This document shows, in pieces, positions 1 through 8,859 of a stretch of DNA of 59,097 nucleotides. The DNA is from Lutibacter sp. (GTDB lineage Bacteria > Bacteroidota > Bacteroidia > Flavobacteriales > Flavobacteriaceae). How positions within the stretch are numbered: position 1 is the stretch's first letter; every line of letters starts with the position of its first letter. The notes below the pieces were generated by a model. That model made no database searches and was not told where the DNA came from. It saw only the letters and a program-made list of their open reading frames with translations. Location: assembly GCA_030694935.1 (NCBI GenBank), contig JAUYUA010000033.1, positions 1 to 59,097 of the forward strand, written 5' to 3'. The position numbers were made by a program, and so were the translations under genes.

Positions 1-2
1 TC

Positions 3-198
3 TAAATGGGACTTAACAAACAGGTCGCCCCGATGGGGCTTGTTTTTAATGAAAAACTATTTTCTACAATCAGGTCGTCCCGATGGGACTAAAAACAGCT
101 CCGTAGGAGCGAAATGTTTGTAGAATATTGTAAAAAGTCAGGTTTAAAGCCCCTTCGGGGCGACCTGTTTTTTTGAAAAATTTAGCCGGACAATAATG
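3..198 (+). repeat. Composite palindromic intergenic element, copy A
   Basis: Non-coding element built of GC-rich palindromes in an AT-rich background: two GTCGCCCCGATGGGGC / GTCCCGATGGGAC type units, one AGCTCCGTAGGAGC unit and a closing GCCCCTTCGGGGC unit. The first and last units are near reverse complements, so the whole element can fold on itself. A second copy, almost identical over its full length, lies at 55033-55230 in the opposite orientation, with matching ends (AAATGGGACTT and GGACAATAATG). It resembles the REP-like dispersed elements of Bacteroidota; its function is unknown. Confidence 0.85.
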
Positions 199-228
199 AT
201 TTATAATAATCCTCTGTGTATCTCTTTG

Positions 229-300
229 TCACCTTTGCGTAACTCCGTGAAATAATGATAACACAAAGATTCACAAAGAAGTACAAAGATTCACAAAGAA
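229..300. repeat. Degenerate CACAAAG short-period repeat
   Basis: Short imperfect repeats of the CACAAAGATT / GTACAAAG kind, preceded by a partly complementary stretch (CTTTGTCACCTTTGCG). No gene is visible between this and the cysM stop codon at 353. It is one of several families of low-complexity intergenic repeats in the window. Confidence 0.5.
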
Positions 301-352
301 AAATTTAAGTTAGGATGAACTGATTTAGGTACCACGAAATAAGTTAATAAAC

Positions 353-1243
353 CTATTCAAATAAATCTGACGACAAATAACGGTCCCCGCGGTCGCAAAT
401 AATGGCTACGATAACGCCACTTTGTATGGTTTCTGCCAATTTTAGGGCTGCTGAAACAGCACCGCCGCTGCTCATTCCTGCAAACACGCCTTCTTCTTTT
501 GCCAGTCTTTTGGTCATAAGCCGGGCTTCCGCTTCGGTTACTTCTATCACCCGATCCACTTTTTTGGCATCGAATATTTTTGGAAGAAATGCCGGAGACC
601 ATTTTCTGATGCCCGGAATTTTTGAATCGTCATCGGGTTGTGCACCCACAATTTGAATGGCGGCATTCTTTTCCTTTAAATAGGTTGAAGTACCCATAAT
701 GGTTCCCGTTGTCCCCATGGCCGAAACAAAATGGGTGATTTCTCCGTCGGTGTCCCGCCAAATTTCCGGACCTGTGGTTTTATAATGCGCCTTCCAATTG
801 TCGGGATTCGCAAATTGGTCCAGCATATAAAAACCTTTTTCAGCAACCTGTTTTTCGGCATAAACTCGGGATCCTTCAATGCCTTCTGAAGCAGGCGTTA
901 AAGTCACTTTTGCGCCATAGGCTTCCATCGTTTGCACGCGTTCTTTGGTCGAGTTTTCGGGCATCACCAATTCAATGTTTACTCCAAATTGCTGGGCAAT
1001 CATCGCCAGAGCAATTCCGGTGTTTCCGCTGGTGGCTTCAATTAAATAATCCCCTTTTTTGATATCATTTCGTTCAAAAGCCGAACGGATCATATTCAAT
1101 GCCGGTCGGTCTTTGACGCTTCCTCCCGGATTGTTTCCTTCCAGTTTTAAATACAAAGAAACGCCTTTCTTAACCAGAATATGATTCGCTTTGATAAGCG
1201 GTGTATTTCCTATAAAATCTAACAGAATTCGATTCTTCATCAT
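353..1243 (-). CDS. cysM: Cysteine synthase B (O-acetylserine sulfhydrylase)
   Basis: A 296-residue fold-type II PLP enzyme that makes cysteine from O-acetylserine and sulfide in the cytoplasm. Visible marks are the GGSVKDR Schiff-base lysine motif (K44), the TSGNTG substrate loop (71-76), the GTTGT phosphate-binding loop (177-181) and the SSGG segment (258-261). The GNNPGGSVKDRPA context and the length (E. coli CysM has about 303 residues) favour CysM over CysK. The start was chosen at the ATG whose ATGA overlaps the cysE stop; an upstream in-frame start would run deep into cysE. It forms an operon with cysE, which makes its substrate. Which sulfur donor it prefers cannot be read from sequence. 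Confidence 0.93.
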   Translation of the reverse strand: MMKNRILLDFIGNTPLIKANHILVKKGVSLYLKLEGNNPGGSVKDRPALNMIRSAFERNDIKKGDYLIEATSGNTGIALAMIAQQFGVNIELVMPENSTKERVQTMEAYGAKVTLTPASEGIEGSRVYAEKQVAEKGFYMLDQFANPDNWKAHYKTTGPEIWRDTDGEITHFVSAMGTTGTIMGTSTYLKEKNAAIQIVGAQPDDDSKIPGIRKWSPAFLPKIFDAKKVDRVIEVTEAEARLMTKRLAKEEGVFAGMSSGGAVSAALKLAETIQSGVIVAIICDRGDRYLSSDLFE

Positions 1244-2028
1244 CTTCTTTTTGGTTTTAACTTTATTTCGTGGGTATGGTAAACGATGGAATTTTTCGGA
1301 ATTGATGCCGTAATCCACACGTTACCGCCAATGGTGCTGTTTTCGCCGATTACCGTGTTTCCTCCCAAAATGGTGGCGTTGGCGTAAATGGTCACATGAT
1401 CTTCAACAGTTGGGTGGCGTTTGGTGTCTTTCAAATTTTTATCAACCTGCAAAGCGCCCAAAGTTACGCCCTGATAAATTTTCACATGGTTTTTTATCAC
1501 GCAAGTTTCGCCAATAACGGTTCCTGTGGCATGGTCTATAAAAAAACTTTTGCCAATGGTTGCGCCGGGATGAATGTCGGTTCCCGTTTTGCTGTGGGCA
1601 TATTCACTCATCAACCTTGGGATTAAAGGTGTTTTCAACAAAAACAATTCGTGGCTAAACCGGTAAATGGCGATGGCATAAAATCCGGGATAGGCCAAAT
1701 ATATTTCTTCGAGGTTGTTTGAAGCCGGATCATTTTCATAGAGTTCCAGCGCGTCTAAATTTAAATTCTCTAAAATTTCAGGCAATTTAAACAAGAAGTT
1801 GTTCCAAATTTCTTTGCAGGAACCATCCTGAACCAAACAGGCCAATTTGTACACTTCCCTGAAATCATTTTCCAGCTGTTCAATATTTTTTGAAACACAG
1901 GCTCCTGCATCAAACAAGGTATAAAACAGGTTGTCCGTAAATTTTTCGGTCTTGTGTTTCAGACTGAAATTTAAATGCGGCCTGTTTTTGTTTGAGATAA
2001 TCTGATTTATAATTTCTGCTGTTGTCAT
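1240..2028 (-). CDS. cysE: Serine O-acetyltransferase
   Basis: 262 residues. Transfers acetyl from acetyl-CoA to serine, giving O-acetylserine, the substrate of the downstream cysM. The first ~130 residues are the helical SATase N-terminal domain; the rest is a left-handed beta-helix of hexapeptide repeats with the catalytic context DIHPGATIG (151-159) and FFIDHATGTVIGET (His166). The C-terminus is short and basic and lacks an obvious terminal Ile, so it is unclear whether it docks into CysM/CysK. The stop overlaps the cysM start (ATGA), implying coupled translation. The nitroreductase gene is 28 bp upstream on the same strand. Confidence 0.93.
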   Translation of the reverse strand: MTTAEIINQIISNKNRPHLNFSLKHKTEKFTDNLFYTLFDAGACVSKNIEQLENDFREVYKLACLVQDGSCKEIWNNFLFKLPEILENLNLDALELYENDPASNNLEEIYLAYPGFYAIAIYRFSHELFLLKTPLIPRLMSEYAHSKTGTDIHPGATIGKSFFIDHATGTVIGETCVIKNHVKIYQGVTLGALQVDKNLKDTKRHPTVEDHVTIYANATILGGNTVIGENSTIGGNVWITASIPKNSIVYHTHEIKLKPKRR

Positions 2029-2056
2029 AAGCTGGTTTGACGGTTAATGTTAAAAA

Positions 2057-2794
2057 TTACGACCAATGTTTGTATACTTCTTCAAAAGGAATGCGGAAAC
2101 GCTCTCCGTAAACGCCTTCAGGCTTTCGGATGCCGCAGGAAATCACCATATTAATTTCACTGCTTAAAGGCAATTTCAATATTTTTTTGATGCGTAACGT
2201 GTCACTTCCTTCCATCGGACAGGTGTCGTAACCTTCGGCTGCCATGCTTAACATAAAGGTTTGCGCCGCCAACGCGGCACTTTTATGGGCAACGATTCGC
2301 AAATCTGAATTGCGCAATTGGCGATAGGTTGGCCTGAAAATTCCGGTTACCCAGGAGATGAGAAATTTTAGATAACCAAACAATCCCAGGAATTCGCCGT
2401 ATACAAAAGGCATCAATTTGCCGTAATAATTAAGCGCGAATTTTTCGCGGGAACTTTGTTTTTCCTTCGGTTTATTTCCAAATAATTGCTGAAGGTTGTT
2501 GAGGTTGCTTTTGGTGCGCTGTTTCCATAAATCCTTTCGAACCACCACCACCACCATTTGTTTTGCGGTAGTTGCAGCAGGCTGTCCCAAACAGGCAACC
2601 GCCAATTTTTTAACCAAATCAGTTGAAGTAATATGATGAAATTCCCACAACTGCATATTGCTGCTGTTGGGTGCCAAGGTGGCCTGCTGAATGCATTTTT
2701 TTACGATGTCATTGTCAAGCTTCTTCGCATCGTCATAAACCCTCACCGATCGACGGTAATTTAGTGCATCAATAAAACGTTCATGTTTTTCCAT
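2057..2794 (-). CDS. Nitroreductase family FMN protein
   Basis: A 245-residue flavin oxidoreductase of the nitroreductase fold. The N-terminal RRSVRVYDD segment (about 14-22) is the phosphate/FMN-binding motif. The LAPNSSNMQLWEF stretch (about 41-53) and the later AALAAQTFMLSMAAEG helix are typical of the dimer core. The substrate is not predictable; such enzymes reduce nitroaromatics, quinones or flavins with NAD(P)H. It lies 28 bp upstream of cysE and may be co-transcribed with the cysteine genes, though no functional link is evident. Confidence 0.85.
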   Translation of the reverse strand: MEKHERFIDALNYRRSVRVYDDAKKLDNDIVKKCIQQATLAPNSSNMQLWEFHHITSTDLVKKLAVACLGQPAATTAKQMVVVVVRKDLWKQRTKSNLNNLQQLFGNKPKEKQSSREKFALNYYGKLMPFVYGEFLGLFGYLKFLISWVTGIFRPTYRQLRNSDLRIVAHKSAALAAQTFMLSMAAEGYDTCPMEGSDTLRIKKILKLPLSSEINMVISCGIRKPEGVYGERFRIPFEEVYKHWS

Positions 2795-2810
2795 AGCGCA
2801 AAATTAAACA

Positions 2811-2988
2811 AAAGCCCCTAACCCCCGAAGAGGGAATTAAAGGAATGATGACAAAAAATTTATAAGATTTACGATATTCGATTTTTGATTTACGATTAGT
2901 CAATTTAATTATTTAATCATTGATTTTTAGATAACAGTTCCCCCTTCTGAGCTTGTACTGAGCGGAGCCGAAGTAGGGGTTAGGGGGC
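2811..2988. repeat. Inverted REP-like pair between nitroreductase gene and leuB
   Basis: The left arm reads AGCCCCTAACCCCCGAAGAGGG; the right arm (about 2940-2988) carries CCCCCTTCTGAGC, AGCGGAGCCGAAG and GTAGGGGTTAGGGGGC, the reverse complement of the left arm's core. The right arm runs into the leuB stop codon. The two arms could form a strong hairpin acting as a bidirectional terminator. Related CCCCTAACCCCC units occur at about 10030 and 43680. Confidence 0.6.
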
Positions 2989-4103
2989 TAAATAATGGTC
3001 GACTGCCCCAAATCTATATTGTGTTTGTTGTAAAACGTATTTTCATCATCCAAAATAAAATCGCTGATAAAATTCCCGACACTGGTGGTTGAAAAATGGT
3101 TTGTTGTGTTTAAATCGGGTGTTGAAATGTTCAATTCGATCGATTTTTCAACTGCGACTCTTATGTTTTCTGCTTCATCATACAAATTAAAATGATCCAG
3201 TAACATCGCTGCCGCTAAAATTGTGGCCAGCGGATTGGCGATATTTTTGCCTTTTTCCTGCGGATAATAGCTATGAACGGGCTCAAACAAAGCGTTGTGT
3301 TCTCCAACCGATGCAGAAGCCAGCAAGCCAACCGAACCAGAAATTACGCTGGCTTCATCGGTTAAAATATCGCCAAACATATTTTCGGTTAAAATAACGT
3401 CGAATTGCCTCGGATTTAAAATAAGCTGCGTTGCGGCGTGGTCAACAAATAAAAATTCTACTTTTACATCAGGATAAATTTTTGAAATCTCCAGCACTCT
3501 TTTGCGCCAAAGACGCGATGTTTCCAGCACATTGGCTTTGTCGACCAAGGTTAGTTTTTTTCTTCGGATGTGTGCCGCCTTAAACGCCAAGTGGGCAATT
3601 CGGTCAATTTCATCTGAAGTATAGGTGCAATTGTCGGAAGCGGTATTTCCGTCTTCGCTTAATTTTTTCTCCCCAAAATAAATGCCGCTGGTGACTTCCC
3701 TGTAAATCACAAAGTCGGTTCCTTTAATCACTTCTTTCTTTAAATTTGATCGGTGAATTAAGGAATTGTAGGTAATTAATGGGTGAATATTGGCGAACAA
3801 TCCCAAACTTTTTCGAAGTTTAATCAGGCCTTGTTCCGGACGAATTTTTGCATTCGGATTGCTGTCGTATTTTGGGTCGCCAATGGTTCCAAATAAAATG
3901 GCATCAGAATTTGCGCAAATTTTCAGGGTTTCTTCCGGTAAAGGATCTCCTGTTTCATCAATGGCTCTGGAACCAACTACCGCTTTTTCATAGTCGAAAG
4001 TGTGGTTGTACTTTTCTGCAATCGCATTTAAAACTTTGATGGCTTGTTGGGTGACTTCCGGACCAATTCCATCACCCGGAAGCACGGCTATTTTTAATTT
4101 CAT
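2988..4103 (-). CDS. leuB: 3-isopropylmalate dehydrogenase
   Basis: 371 residues. NAD-dependent oxidative decarboxylation of 3-isopropylmalate to 2-ketoisocaproate, the third step of leucine synthesis. The N-terminus has GDGIGPEVT (10-18). The metal-binding TENMFGDILTDEASV segment is followed by GSVGLLASASVG and HSYYP...G..IANP, as in LeuB/isocitrate dehydrogenases. Length is normal for the family. It follows leuA by about 120 bp on the same strand. leuC and leuD, usually neighbours in Flavobacteriia, are not in this window. Confidence 0.94.
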   Translation of the reverse strand: MKLKIAVLPGDGIGPEVTQQAIKVLNAIAEKYNHTFDYEKAVVGSRAIDETGDPLPEETLKICANSDAILFGTIGDPKYDSNPNAKIRPEQGLIKLRKSLGLFANIHPLITYNSLIHRSNLKKEVIKGTDFVIYREVTSGIYFGEKKLSEDGNTASDNCTYTSDEIDRIAHLAFKAAHIRRKKLTLVDKANVLETSRLWRKRVLEISKIYPDVKVEFLFVDHAATQLILNPRQFDVILTENMFGDILTDEASVISGSVGLLASASVGEHNALFEPVHSYYPQEKGKNIANPLATILAAAMLLDHFNLYDEAENIRVAVEKSIELNISTPDLNTTNHFSTTSVGNFISDFILDDENTFYNKHNIDLGQSTII

Positions 4104-4224
4104 GGTCTATCTTTTATTTTAAAGGTCATCGCGGAATTTAATGCCACAACCTTACAAATTAGCCTGTTAAAATAATCATTATTTTGTTACGGACAATTGT
4201 GGTCTTCGTTTTTTTAACTAAAAA

Positions 4225-5400
4225 TTAAATAGCGATACTTGTTTTATGAATGTGGTTCAATTCCATCAAATGGTGAAGGTCGTTGTCGTTCACCTCTTTG
4301 TGATGGTCGGCAAATTGCAAAAATTGCGGATAAATATCGTCCAATTCAATTTTTGTAAGATCGTAACCCACATTTTTGGCGCGGTAAGCCAAGGCGGCTC
4401 TTCCGCTTCGGGCAGTCAATATGATGGAAGATTCGTTTACGCCAACATCGGCCGGATTGATGATTTCGTAGGTTTCACGATTTTTGATTACGCCATCCTG
4501 GTGGATTCCCGAACTGTGCGCAAAAGCATTTTCACCAATAATGGCTTTGTTTGGCTGTACGATCATACCCATGCTTTGTTGCACCAACTGGCTGGTTTCG
4601 TACAATAATCGGGTATTGATATTGGTGTCTAAATTTAAATATGGATGCTGTTTTAAAATCATGACGACTTCTTCCAAGGCGGTATTTCCGGCGCGTTCTC
4701 CAATGCCGTTGATGGTGCATTCAATTTGGCGTGCACCGTTTTGAACGCCGGCAATGGCATTTGCGGTGGCCAAACCCAAATCGTTATGGCAATGGCAGGA
4801 AATGATCACGTTGTGAATTCCCTTCACATTTTCTTTCAAAAATTTTATTTTGGCGCCGTATTCATCGGGCAAACAATAGCCTGTGGTATCGGGAATATTT
4901 AAAACGGTGGCGCCGGCTTTTATCACCTGTTCGCAAACTTTAGCCAAAAATTCATTGCTGGTTCTTCCTGCATCTTCAGCATAAAATTCCACATCTTCCA
5001 CAAATTTTTTGGCGTAAGCAACCGCCTCAATGGCACGTTCAATTATTTTATCCTGGGTCGAATTGAATTTATAGATAATATGGGAATCTGAAGTGCCGAT
5101 TCCGGTATGAATCCTCGGACGTTTGGCGTATTTTAGGGCTGCAGCGGCAACTTCAATATCTTTTTGATTCGCACGGGTCAATGCACAAACAGTGGCGTTT
5201 TTAATTATTTTTGAAATTTCCAGAACCGAATTATAATCGCCCGGACTTGAAACTGGAAAACCGGCCTCAATCACATCCACGCCTAATATATCAAGTCGGT
5301 TTGCAATGATCAGTTTTTGTTCAGTATTTAACTTACAGCCAGGCACTTGCTCCCCATCTCTTAAGGTTGTGTCAAAAATTTGAACGTTATTTATACTCAT
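4225..5400 (-). CDS. leuA: 2-isopropylmalate synthase, short form
   Basis: 391 residues from the ATG before [16 protein letters not shown] (an upstream in-frame start at 5433 adds 11 unlikely residues). Condenses acetyl-CoA with 2-ketoisovalerate, the committed step to leucine. It shows DTTLRDGEQ (about 10-18), the metal-binding HCHND motif (203-207) and NGIGERAGN. It ends near residue 390, so it lacks the ~120-residue LeuA regulatory dimer domain of ~510-residue enzymes; the allosteric leucine site should be absent or altered. Homocitrate or citramalate synthase activity cannot be fully excluded, but the adjacent leuB supports LeuA. Confidence 0.88.
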   Translation of the reverse strand: MSINNVQIFDTTLRDGEQVPGCKLNTEQKLIIANRLDILGVDVIEAGFPVSSPGDYNSVLEISKIIKNATVCALTRANQKDIEVAAAALKYAKRPRIHTGIGTSDSHIIYKFNSTQDKIIERAIEAVAYAKKFVEDVEFYAEDAGRTSNEFLAKVCEQVIKAGATVLNIPDTTGYCLPDEYGAKIKFLKENVKGIHNVIISCHCHNDLGLATANAIAGVQNGARQIECTINGIGERAGNTALEEVVMILKQHPYLNLDTNINTRLLYETSQLVQQSMGMIVQPNKAIIGENAFAHSSGIHQDGVIKNRETYEIINPADVGVNESSIILTARSGRAALAYRAKNVGYDLTKIELDDIYPQFLQFADHHKEVNDNDLHHLMELNHIHKTSIAI

Positions 5401-5457
5401 TTTCGATTTATTTTTATCACATTTGATTGTCAAAAATAGGGGTATGGATTTTTTATA

Positions 5458-5465
5458 TACTTTTG
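5458..5465 (+). promoter_or_regulatory. Bacteroidota-type -7 element
   Basis: TACTTTTG matches TAnnTTTG exactly and lies about 85 bp before the 5551 start, in the divergent gap with leuA. No convincing -33 TTTG is present at the usual spacing, so this is a partial promoter call. Confidence 0.45.
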
Positions 5466-5550
5466 TAAATAGGATGGTTTACTATATTCAACCCTTAAAC
5501 TGTATAGTTAAAATACTGCTGTTCAATACAATAAAAATAATTTAGTTACA

Positions 5551-7095
5551 ATGGCTATTGATCAAAAAGATGCGCTTTTTATGTTGGTGAAGTCCCTTTC
5601 TAAATCGGAAAAGCGGCAATTTAAACTGTATGCAGGCCGATTGGGCGGAAATGCAGATGCCAACTTTATGGCCTTGTTTAATTTATTGGACAAAGTAACG
5701 GAGTATGATGATGAATTGATTTTAATCAAGACAAACATCAAAAAGCAACAAATATCAAACACAAAAGCGCATTTGTACAAACAAATTTTGGTGAGTCTGC
5801 GCTTCAATCCCGTGCATCAAAATGTGCGGGCACATATTCGGGAACAATTCGATTTTGCTTCAATTTTATACAACAAAGGCTTGTACAAGCAGAGTTTGAA
5901 AATTTTAGATAAGGCGAAAGAGCTGTCGTTAAACACCGGCGAAAACAATTTGGCCTATGAAATTGTGGAGTTTGAAAAAGTGATCGAATCGCAATATATT
6001 ACCCGAAGCATGAGCAACAGGGCCGATGAATTGGCGATTCAGGCAAAAGAATTGAGTTTAAAAAACGTTCGCATCAGCAAATTGTCGAATCTTTCACTTC
6101 AATTGTACAGTTTGTTTTTGAAAGAAGGCTATGTGAAAGACGATGAAGGATTGAAAAGAGTGACGGCCTATTTTGAAAAGAAATTGCCGAAATACAAATT
6201 TTCTGAATTGGGTTTCAGGGAAAAACTGTTTTTATACCAGGCGTATTTGTGGCACAGCTTTATTTTGCAGGATTTTGTGCTGAGTTACCGATATTCCCAA
6301 AAATGGGTCGATTTGTTTGAGGAAAATCCGGATATGAAAATCCAGAATCCGGTATTTTATTTAAAAGGCGTCAATTATTTGTTGGAATCCCTTTATTTGA
6401 TCAAGCACAAGACCAAGTATAACAAAGTGTTGAAAAATCTGACATCCGACATCAAAAACGAAAATATTACGCTGAATGAAAACACCAAAACCTTGGCGTT
6501 TTTATACTTCAACCAAAATAAATTAAATTATTATTTTCTCGAGGGAAAATTTACCGAAGGCTTGGGTTTTGTGTCTACTTTATTGAAAGAAATCCCAAAA
6601 TATGAAAGCAATATTGATGCGCATCACATTATGGTTTTTTACTATAAAATTGCCTGTATGTATTTTGGCGCCGGCAAAAATGAGGAATGCATTTTTTACC
6701 TTGAAAAAATTATCGACAACAAAGATCTTAAAATGCGTGAAGACCTGTTGTGCTTTTCGCGTGTGTTAAATTTAGTGGCCCATTATGATGCCGGTTTGGA
6801 TGACAATATTGAAAAATTGATTGTTTCCACCTATCAGTTTTTGATCAAAATGAACGATTTGCATCAGGTACAGCGCAAAATGATCCAGTTCCTAAAAAAC
6901 CTAAAAAACATTTATCCGCAGGAATTACACAAGGCATTTGTCAATTTACACAGTGAATTGCTAAAATTCGAAGATCACCCTTATGAAAAACGCGCTTTTT
7001 TATATCTGGACATCTTGTCGTGGCTGGAAAGCAAAATTAAGCATGTTTCTATCGAAGAAATCATTCGCCAAAAAGCTGCAAAATTGGTGAAATAA
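5551..7095 (+). CDS. Helical-repeat (TPR-like) protein of unknown function
   Basis: 514 residues, no signal peptide or membrane segment, so probably cytoplasmic. The sequence is helical throughout, with repeated Leu/Ala/Tyr heptad-like helices (for example YNKGLYKQSLKILDKAKEL and FYLEKIIDNKD) that look like degenerate TPR repeats. The conserved-looking N-terminus (KDALFMLVKSLSKSEKRQFKLY) contains a small helical domain. It is transcribed divergently from leuA. I recognise the type as a conserved flavobacterial hypothetical and cannot assign a function; a scaffold or protein-binding role is only an inference from the helical repeats. Confidence 0.8.
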   Translation: MAIDQKDALFMLVKSLSKSEKRQFKLYAGRLGGNADANFMALFNLLDKVTEYDDELILIKTNIKKQQISNTKAHLYKQILVSLRFNPVHQNVRAHIREQFDFASILYNKGLYKQSLKILDKAKELSLNTGENNLAYEIVEFEKVIESQYITRSMSNRADELAIQAKELSLKNVRISKLSNLSLQLYSLFLKEGYVKDDEGLKRVTAYFEKKLPKYKFSELGFREKLFLYQAYLWHSFILQDFVLSYRYSQKWVDLFEENPDMKIQNPVFYLKGVNYLLESLYLIKHKTKYNKVLKNLTSDIKNENITLNENTKTLAFLYFNQNKLNYYFLEGKFTEGLGFVSTLLKEIPKYESNIDAHHIMVFYYKIACMYFGAGKNEECIFYLEKIIDNKDLKMREDLLCFSRVLNLVAHYDAGLDDNIEKLIVSTYQFLIKMNDLHQVQRKMIQFLKNLKNIYPQELHKAFVNLHSELLKFEDHPYEKRAFLYLDILSWLESKIKHVSIEEIIRQKAAKLVK

Positions 7096-7100
7096 AATAA

Positions 7101-7323
7101 TTGGTTTAAGGCCAATAACTACAACAATTTATATTTAGAAGTTTTGGGCCTGCCTGCCGGTAGGCAGGCCTGCCCGCCTTTTTGGTGGGCCTGCCCGCCT
7201 TTTTGGTGGGCGTTTCCCGCCAGCTGGCAGGCCTGCCTGCCGGCAGGCAGGTCGGGCTTTCCGTTACAATCTTTTTAACGGTAAAAACCGTTAAAAAGGA
7301 TTTTCACTACACTCCCTAACGCG
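7101..7323 (+). repeat. Long composite palindromic repeat, left arm
   Basis: Runs from TTGGTTTAAGG to CCCTAACGCG and contains several nested palindromes (CCTGCCTGCCGGCAGGCAGG, GCCCGCC..GGTGGGC, CTTTTTAACGG..CCGTTAAAAAG). Ordered landmarks TTTTGGGC, CCCGCCAGCTGGC, GTCGGGCTTT, CGTTACAATC, AAAAGGATTTTCACT and CCCTAACGC reappear in the same order, reverse-complemented, at 7692-7838. It starts 5 bp after the 5551-7095 gene and may terminate its transcript. The stretch between the two arms (7324-7691) holds only low-complexity AT-rich sequence and a TCCTTCGGCTCCGCTCAGGA motif; I see no gene there. Confidence 0.75.
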
Positions 7324-7691
7324 AATTGATTTACGTCCTTCGGCTCCGCTCAGGATGACGGATTTACGATTTGTTTTAAAATTAAAAATATCGACAAGGT
7401 AAAATTCGTCAATCGTCAATCGTAAACCTTGCCTTCCGGCAGGCAGGTCCAAAATTTTCTTTGGTTCCTTGCGTTTTTTTATTTGCGTTCCTTGCGGTTA
7501 AATAAATTTCAATTGAATTGATTTTTATGATTTTTCCCTAACCAAATTGAATGAATAATTAAAAGCAGATGGCAGTTTTGGCTAAAGCCAATTTTCTTTG
7601 TGTATTTAAATTAGTTAAAGTTTTAAATCTGGGGCTTTTTTTAACTATTTTTCTTAAATAACTTGGCTAAGTTCTATTTATTACAGCATTT

Positions 7692-7838
7692 GCGTTAGGG
7701 ATTGCAGTGAAAATCCTTTTTTGATTCGCCCTTTTGGTGAATCAAAAAAGATTGTAACGAAAAGCCCGACTCGCCAGCTGGCGGGGAACGCCCAAAATAA
7801 CGATATATAAATTGCTGTTCTTATTAGAATTAAGCCAA
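7692..7838 (-). repeat. Long composite palindromic repeat, right arm
   Basis: Inverted, diverged copy of the 7101-7323 element. Its internal hairpin is a different sequence (TGATTCGCCCTTTTGGTGAATCA), so the loop palindromes vary while the frame (TTTTGGGCG, GTCGGGCTTT, ACAATCTTTT, GGATTTTCACTGCA, CCCTAACGC) is kept. Its outer end coincides exactly with the point where the transposase remnant loses homology, so the repeat abuts or truncated the insertion sequence. Confidence 0.75.
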
Positions 7839-8143
7839 TAACTTCTATTAGGCCTTATAGGTTCAATGTGGTGTTCAAATAAATTTTGTAAATATAACAA
7901 TATGTCTTTTGGATCTTCAGTCAAAAACAGTTTTACAATTTTGTTTTTCATACCTCCAATGCTAATGTTTTTATTGATTTTATAATTATGGGCCCGATGC
8001 TTATTTTTCTTTTCTAAAAACGGCTCACACTGTTTTTCTATAAGGCTTTGAAGGTTTGCCACAAAAATTAAAGCATAAAAATCTTGTTTAATGCCACAAA
8101 AAGTGTGACCGCTAAATTGCTCAAGTTGTTGGCTGTTAGTAAA
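7838..8143 (-). pseudogene. C-terminal remnant of an IS4-type DDE transposase
   Basis: About 100 codons are open on the minus strand, beginning just after an in-frame stop at 8144-8146. The frame reads LEQFSGHTF..IKQDFYALIFVANLQSL, the pattern at the C-terminal end of IS4-family transposases (E.FSGKT...KQDFYA.IF..NL), and ends with PIRPNRSY. The N-terminal part with two of the three catalytic acidic residues is absent, and the frame runs into the palindromic repeat at 7838. A GTG inside it (8062) could pass for a start but is internal to the transposase frame. It is therefore an IS fossil. Confidence 0.75.
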
Positions 8144-8188
8144 TCAACCTTTTATTATAAAAAAAACCGTTATTAAATTAAAAATGAG

Positions 8189-8196
8189 TACTTTTG
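8189..8196 (+). promoter_or_regulatory. -7 element for the capsule regulator
   Basis: TACTTTTG matches TAnnTTTG and ends 24 bp before the ATG at 8221. It overlaps an in-frame TTG (8194), which is why the ATG at 8221 was chosen as the start. No clear -33 motif. Confidence 0.5.
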
Positions 8197-8220
8197 TTGC
8201 TCAATAATCATACTAAAACA

Positions 8221-8748
8221 ATGCTAGAATCCCTAATCACCTCAAAAACCCGCATCCGTATTTTGGTAAAGTTTTTCATAAACGCAGCCAATATGGGACA
8301 TTTACGCGGTTTGGCCGAGGAGATGAACGAATCCACCAACGCCATTCGCAAAGAATTAAACAACCTTTCCGAAGCCGGTTATCTGGAAAAAGAAGCGATT
8401 CAAAACCGCATTTCCTACAAAGCCAACACAAAACACCCATTATTTGCCACCCTTCAAAAAATAGTTTTCCAGCATTTGGGACTTGATGCCATTGTGGTGA
8501 TGATCTTGGAGCGTATGGGCGATGTAAAAAAGATTGTGGTCATTGGCGATTATGCCAACGGGAAAGATTCTGGAACCATAGAAGTGGTGGTTGTTGGCGA
8601 TGCCCTAAACACAGAATATATTGAGCAGCTGGCAGTGAAAATAGAAGAACAAATCAGCCGGAAAGTGCAATTTTTAATCACCCAGGAATATCTTGGAAAA
8701 GGATTAACAATATATGAGGAAAGTTCAAAGCTGAAGGCTGAAAGCTGA
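8221..8748 (+). CDS. Winged-helix transcriptional regulator at the head of the polysaccharide locus
   Basis: 175 residues. The N-terminal ~75 residues form an ArsR-like winged helix (TSKTRIRILVKFF, HLRGLAEEMNESTNAIRKELNNLSEAGYLEKE). The C-terminal part (DVKKIVVIGDYANGKDSGTIEVVVVGD) resembles a degenerate nucleotidyltransferase-like fold often fused to such domains in Bacteroidota. This gene type is commonly the first gene of capsule or O-antigen clusters, followed by UpxY as here, so it probably regulates the locus; ligand and operator are unknown. The last ~7 codons run into the GCTGAAAG repeat, so the native C-terminus may have been extended by it. Confidence 0.75.
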   Translation: MLESLITSKTRIRILVKFFINAANMGHLRGLAEEMNESTNAIRKELNNLSEAGYLEKEAIQNRISYKANTKHPLFATLQKIVFQHLGLDAIVVMILERMGDVKKIVVIGDYANGKDSGTIEVVVVGDALNTEYIEQLAVKIEEQISRKVQFLITQEYLGKGLTIYEESSKLKAES

Positions 8749-8826
8749 AAGCTGAAAGGTCAAAGCTTGAAGCTCAAGGCTCAAAGGAGAAAGTTTACCT
8801 GCCGGAGGCAGGCTCAAAGCTTAAAG
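8724..8826 (+). repeat. GCTGAAAG short-period repeat, left block
   Basis: Purine-rich tandem array of AAGCTGAAGG / AAAGCTGAAAG / CAAGGCTCAAAGG units with one embedded CTGCCGGAGGCAG palindrome. It begins inside the 3' end of the regulator gene. It is the reverse complement, in type, of the TTTCAGCTTTCA array at 9247-9466, so the gene between them is bracketed by inverted arrays. Confidence 0.8.
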
Positions 8827-8859
8827 GAAAAGAAAAAACGCTATAAAAATTAGATTAAT

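Noticed and set aside
402-656. Plus-strand frame antisense to cysM, and similar long frames opposite ugd, leuA, M13 and M49 genes
   Set aside because: They are shadows of strongly coding opposite strands, with no start signals or recognisable domains.
1244-1318. Longer N-terminus of CysM
   Set aside because: It lies wholly within cysE in another frame; the ATGA-coupled start at 1243 fits the family N-terminus.
7742-8062. 106-aa minus-strand gene
   Set aside because: The frame continues upstream of the apparent GTG start with transposase sequence and its 3' part is the palindromic repeat; it is an IS fragment.
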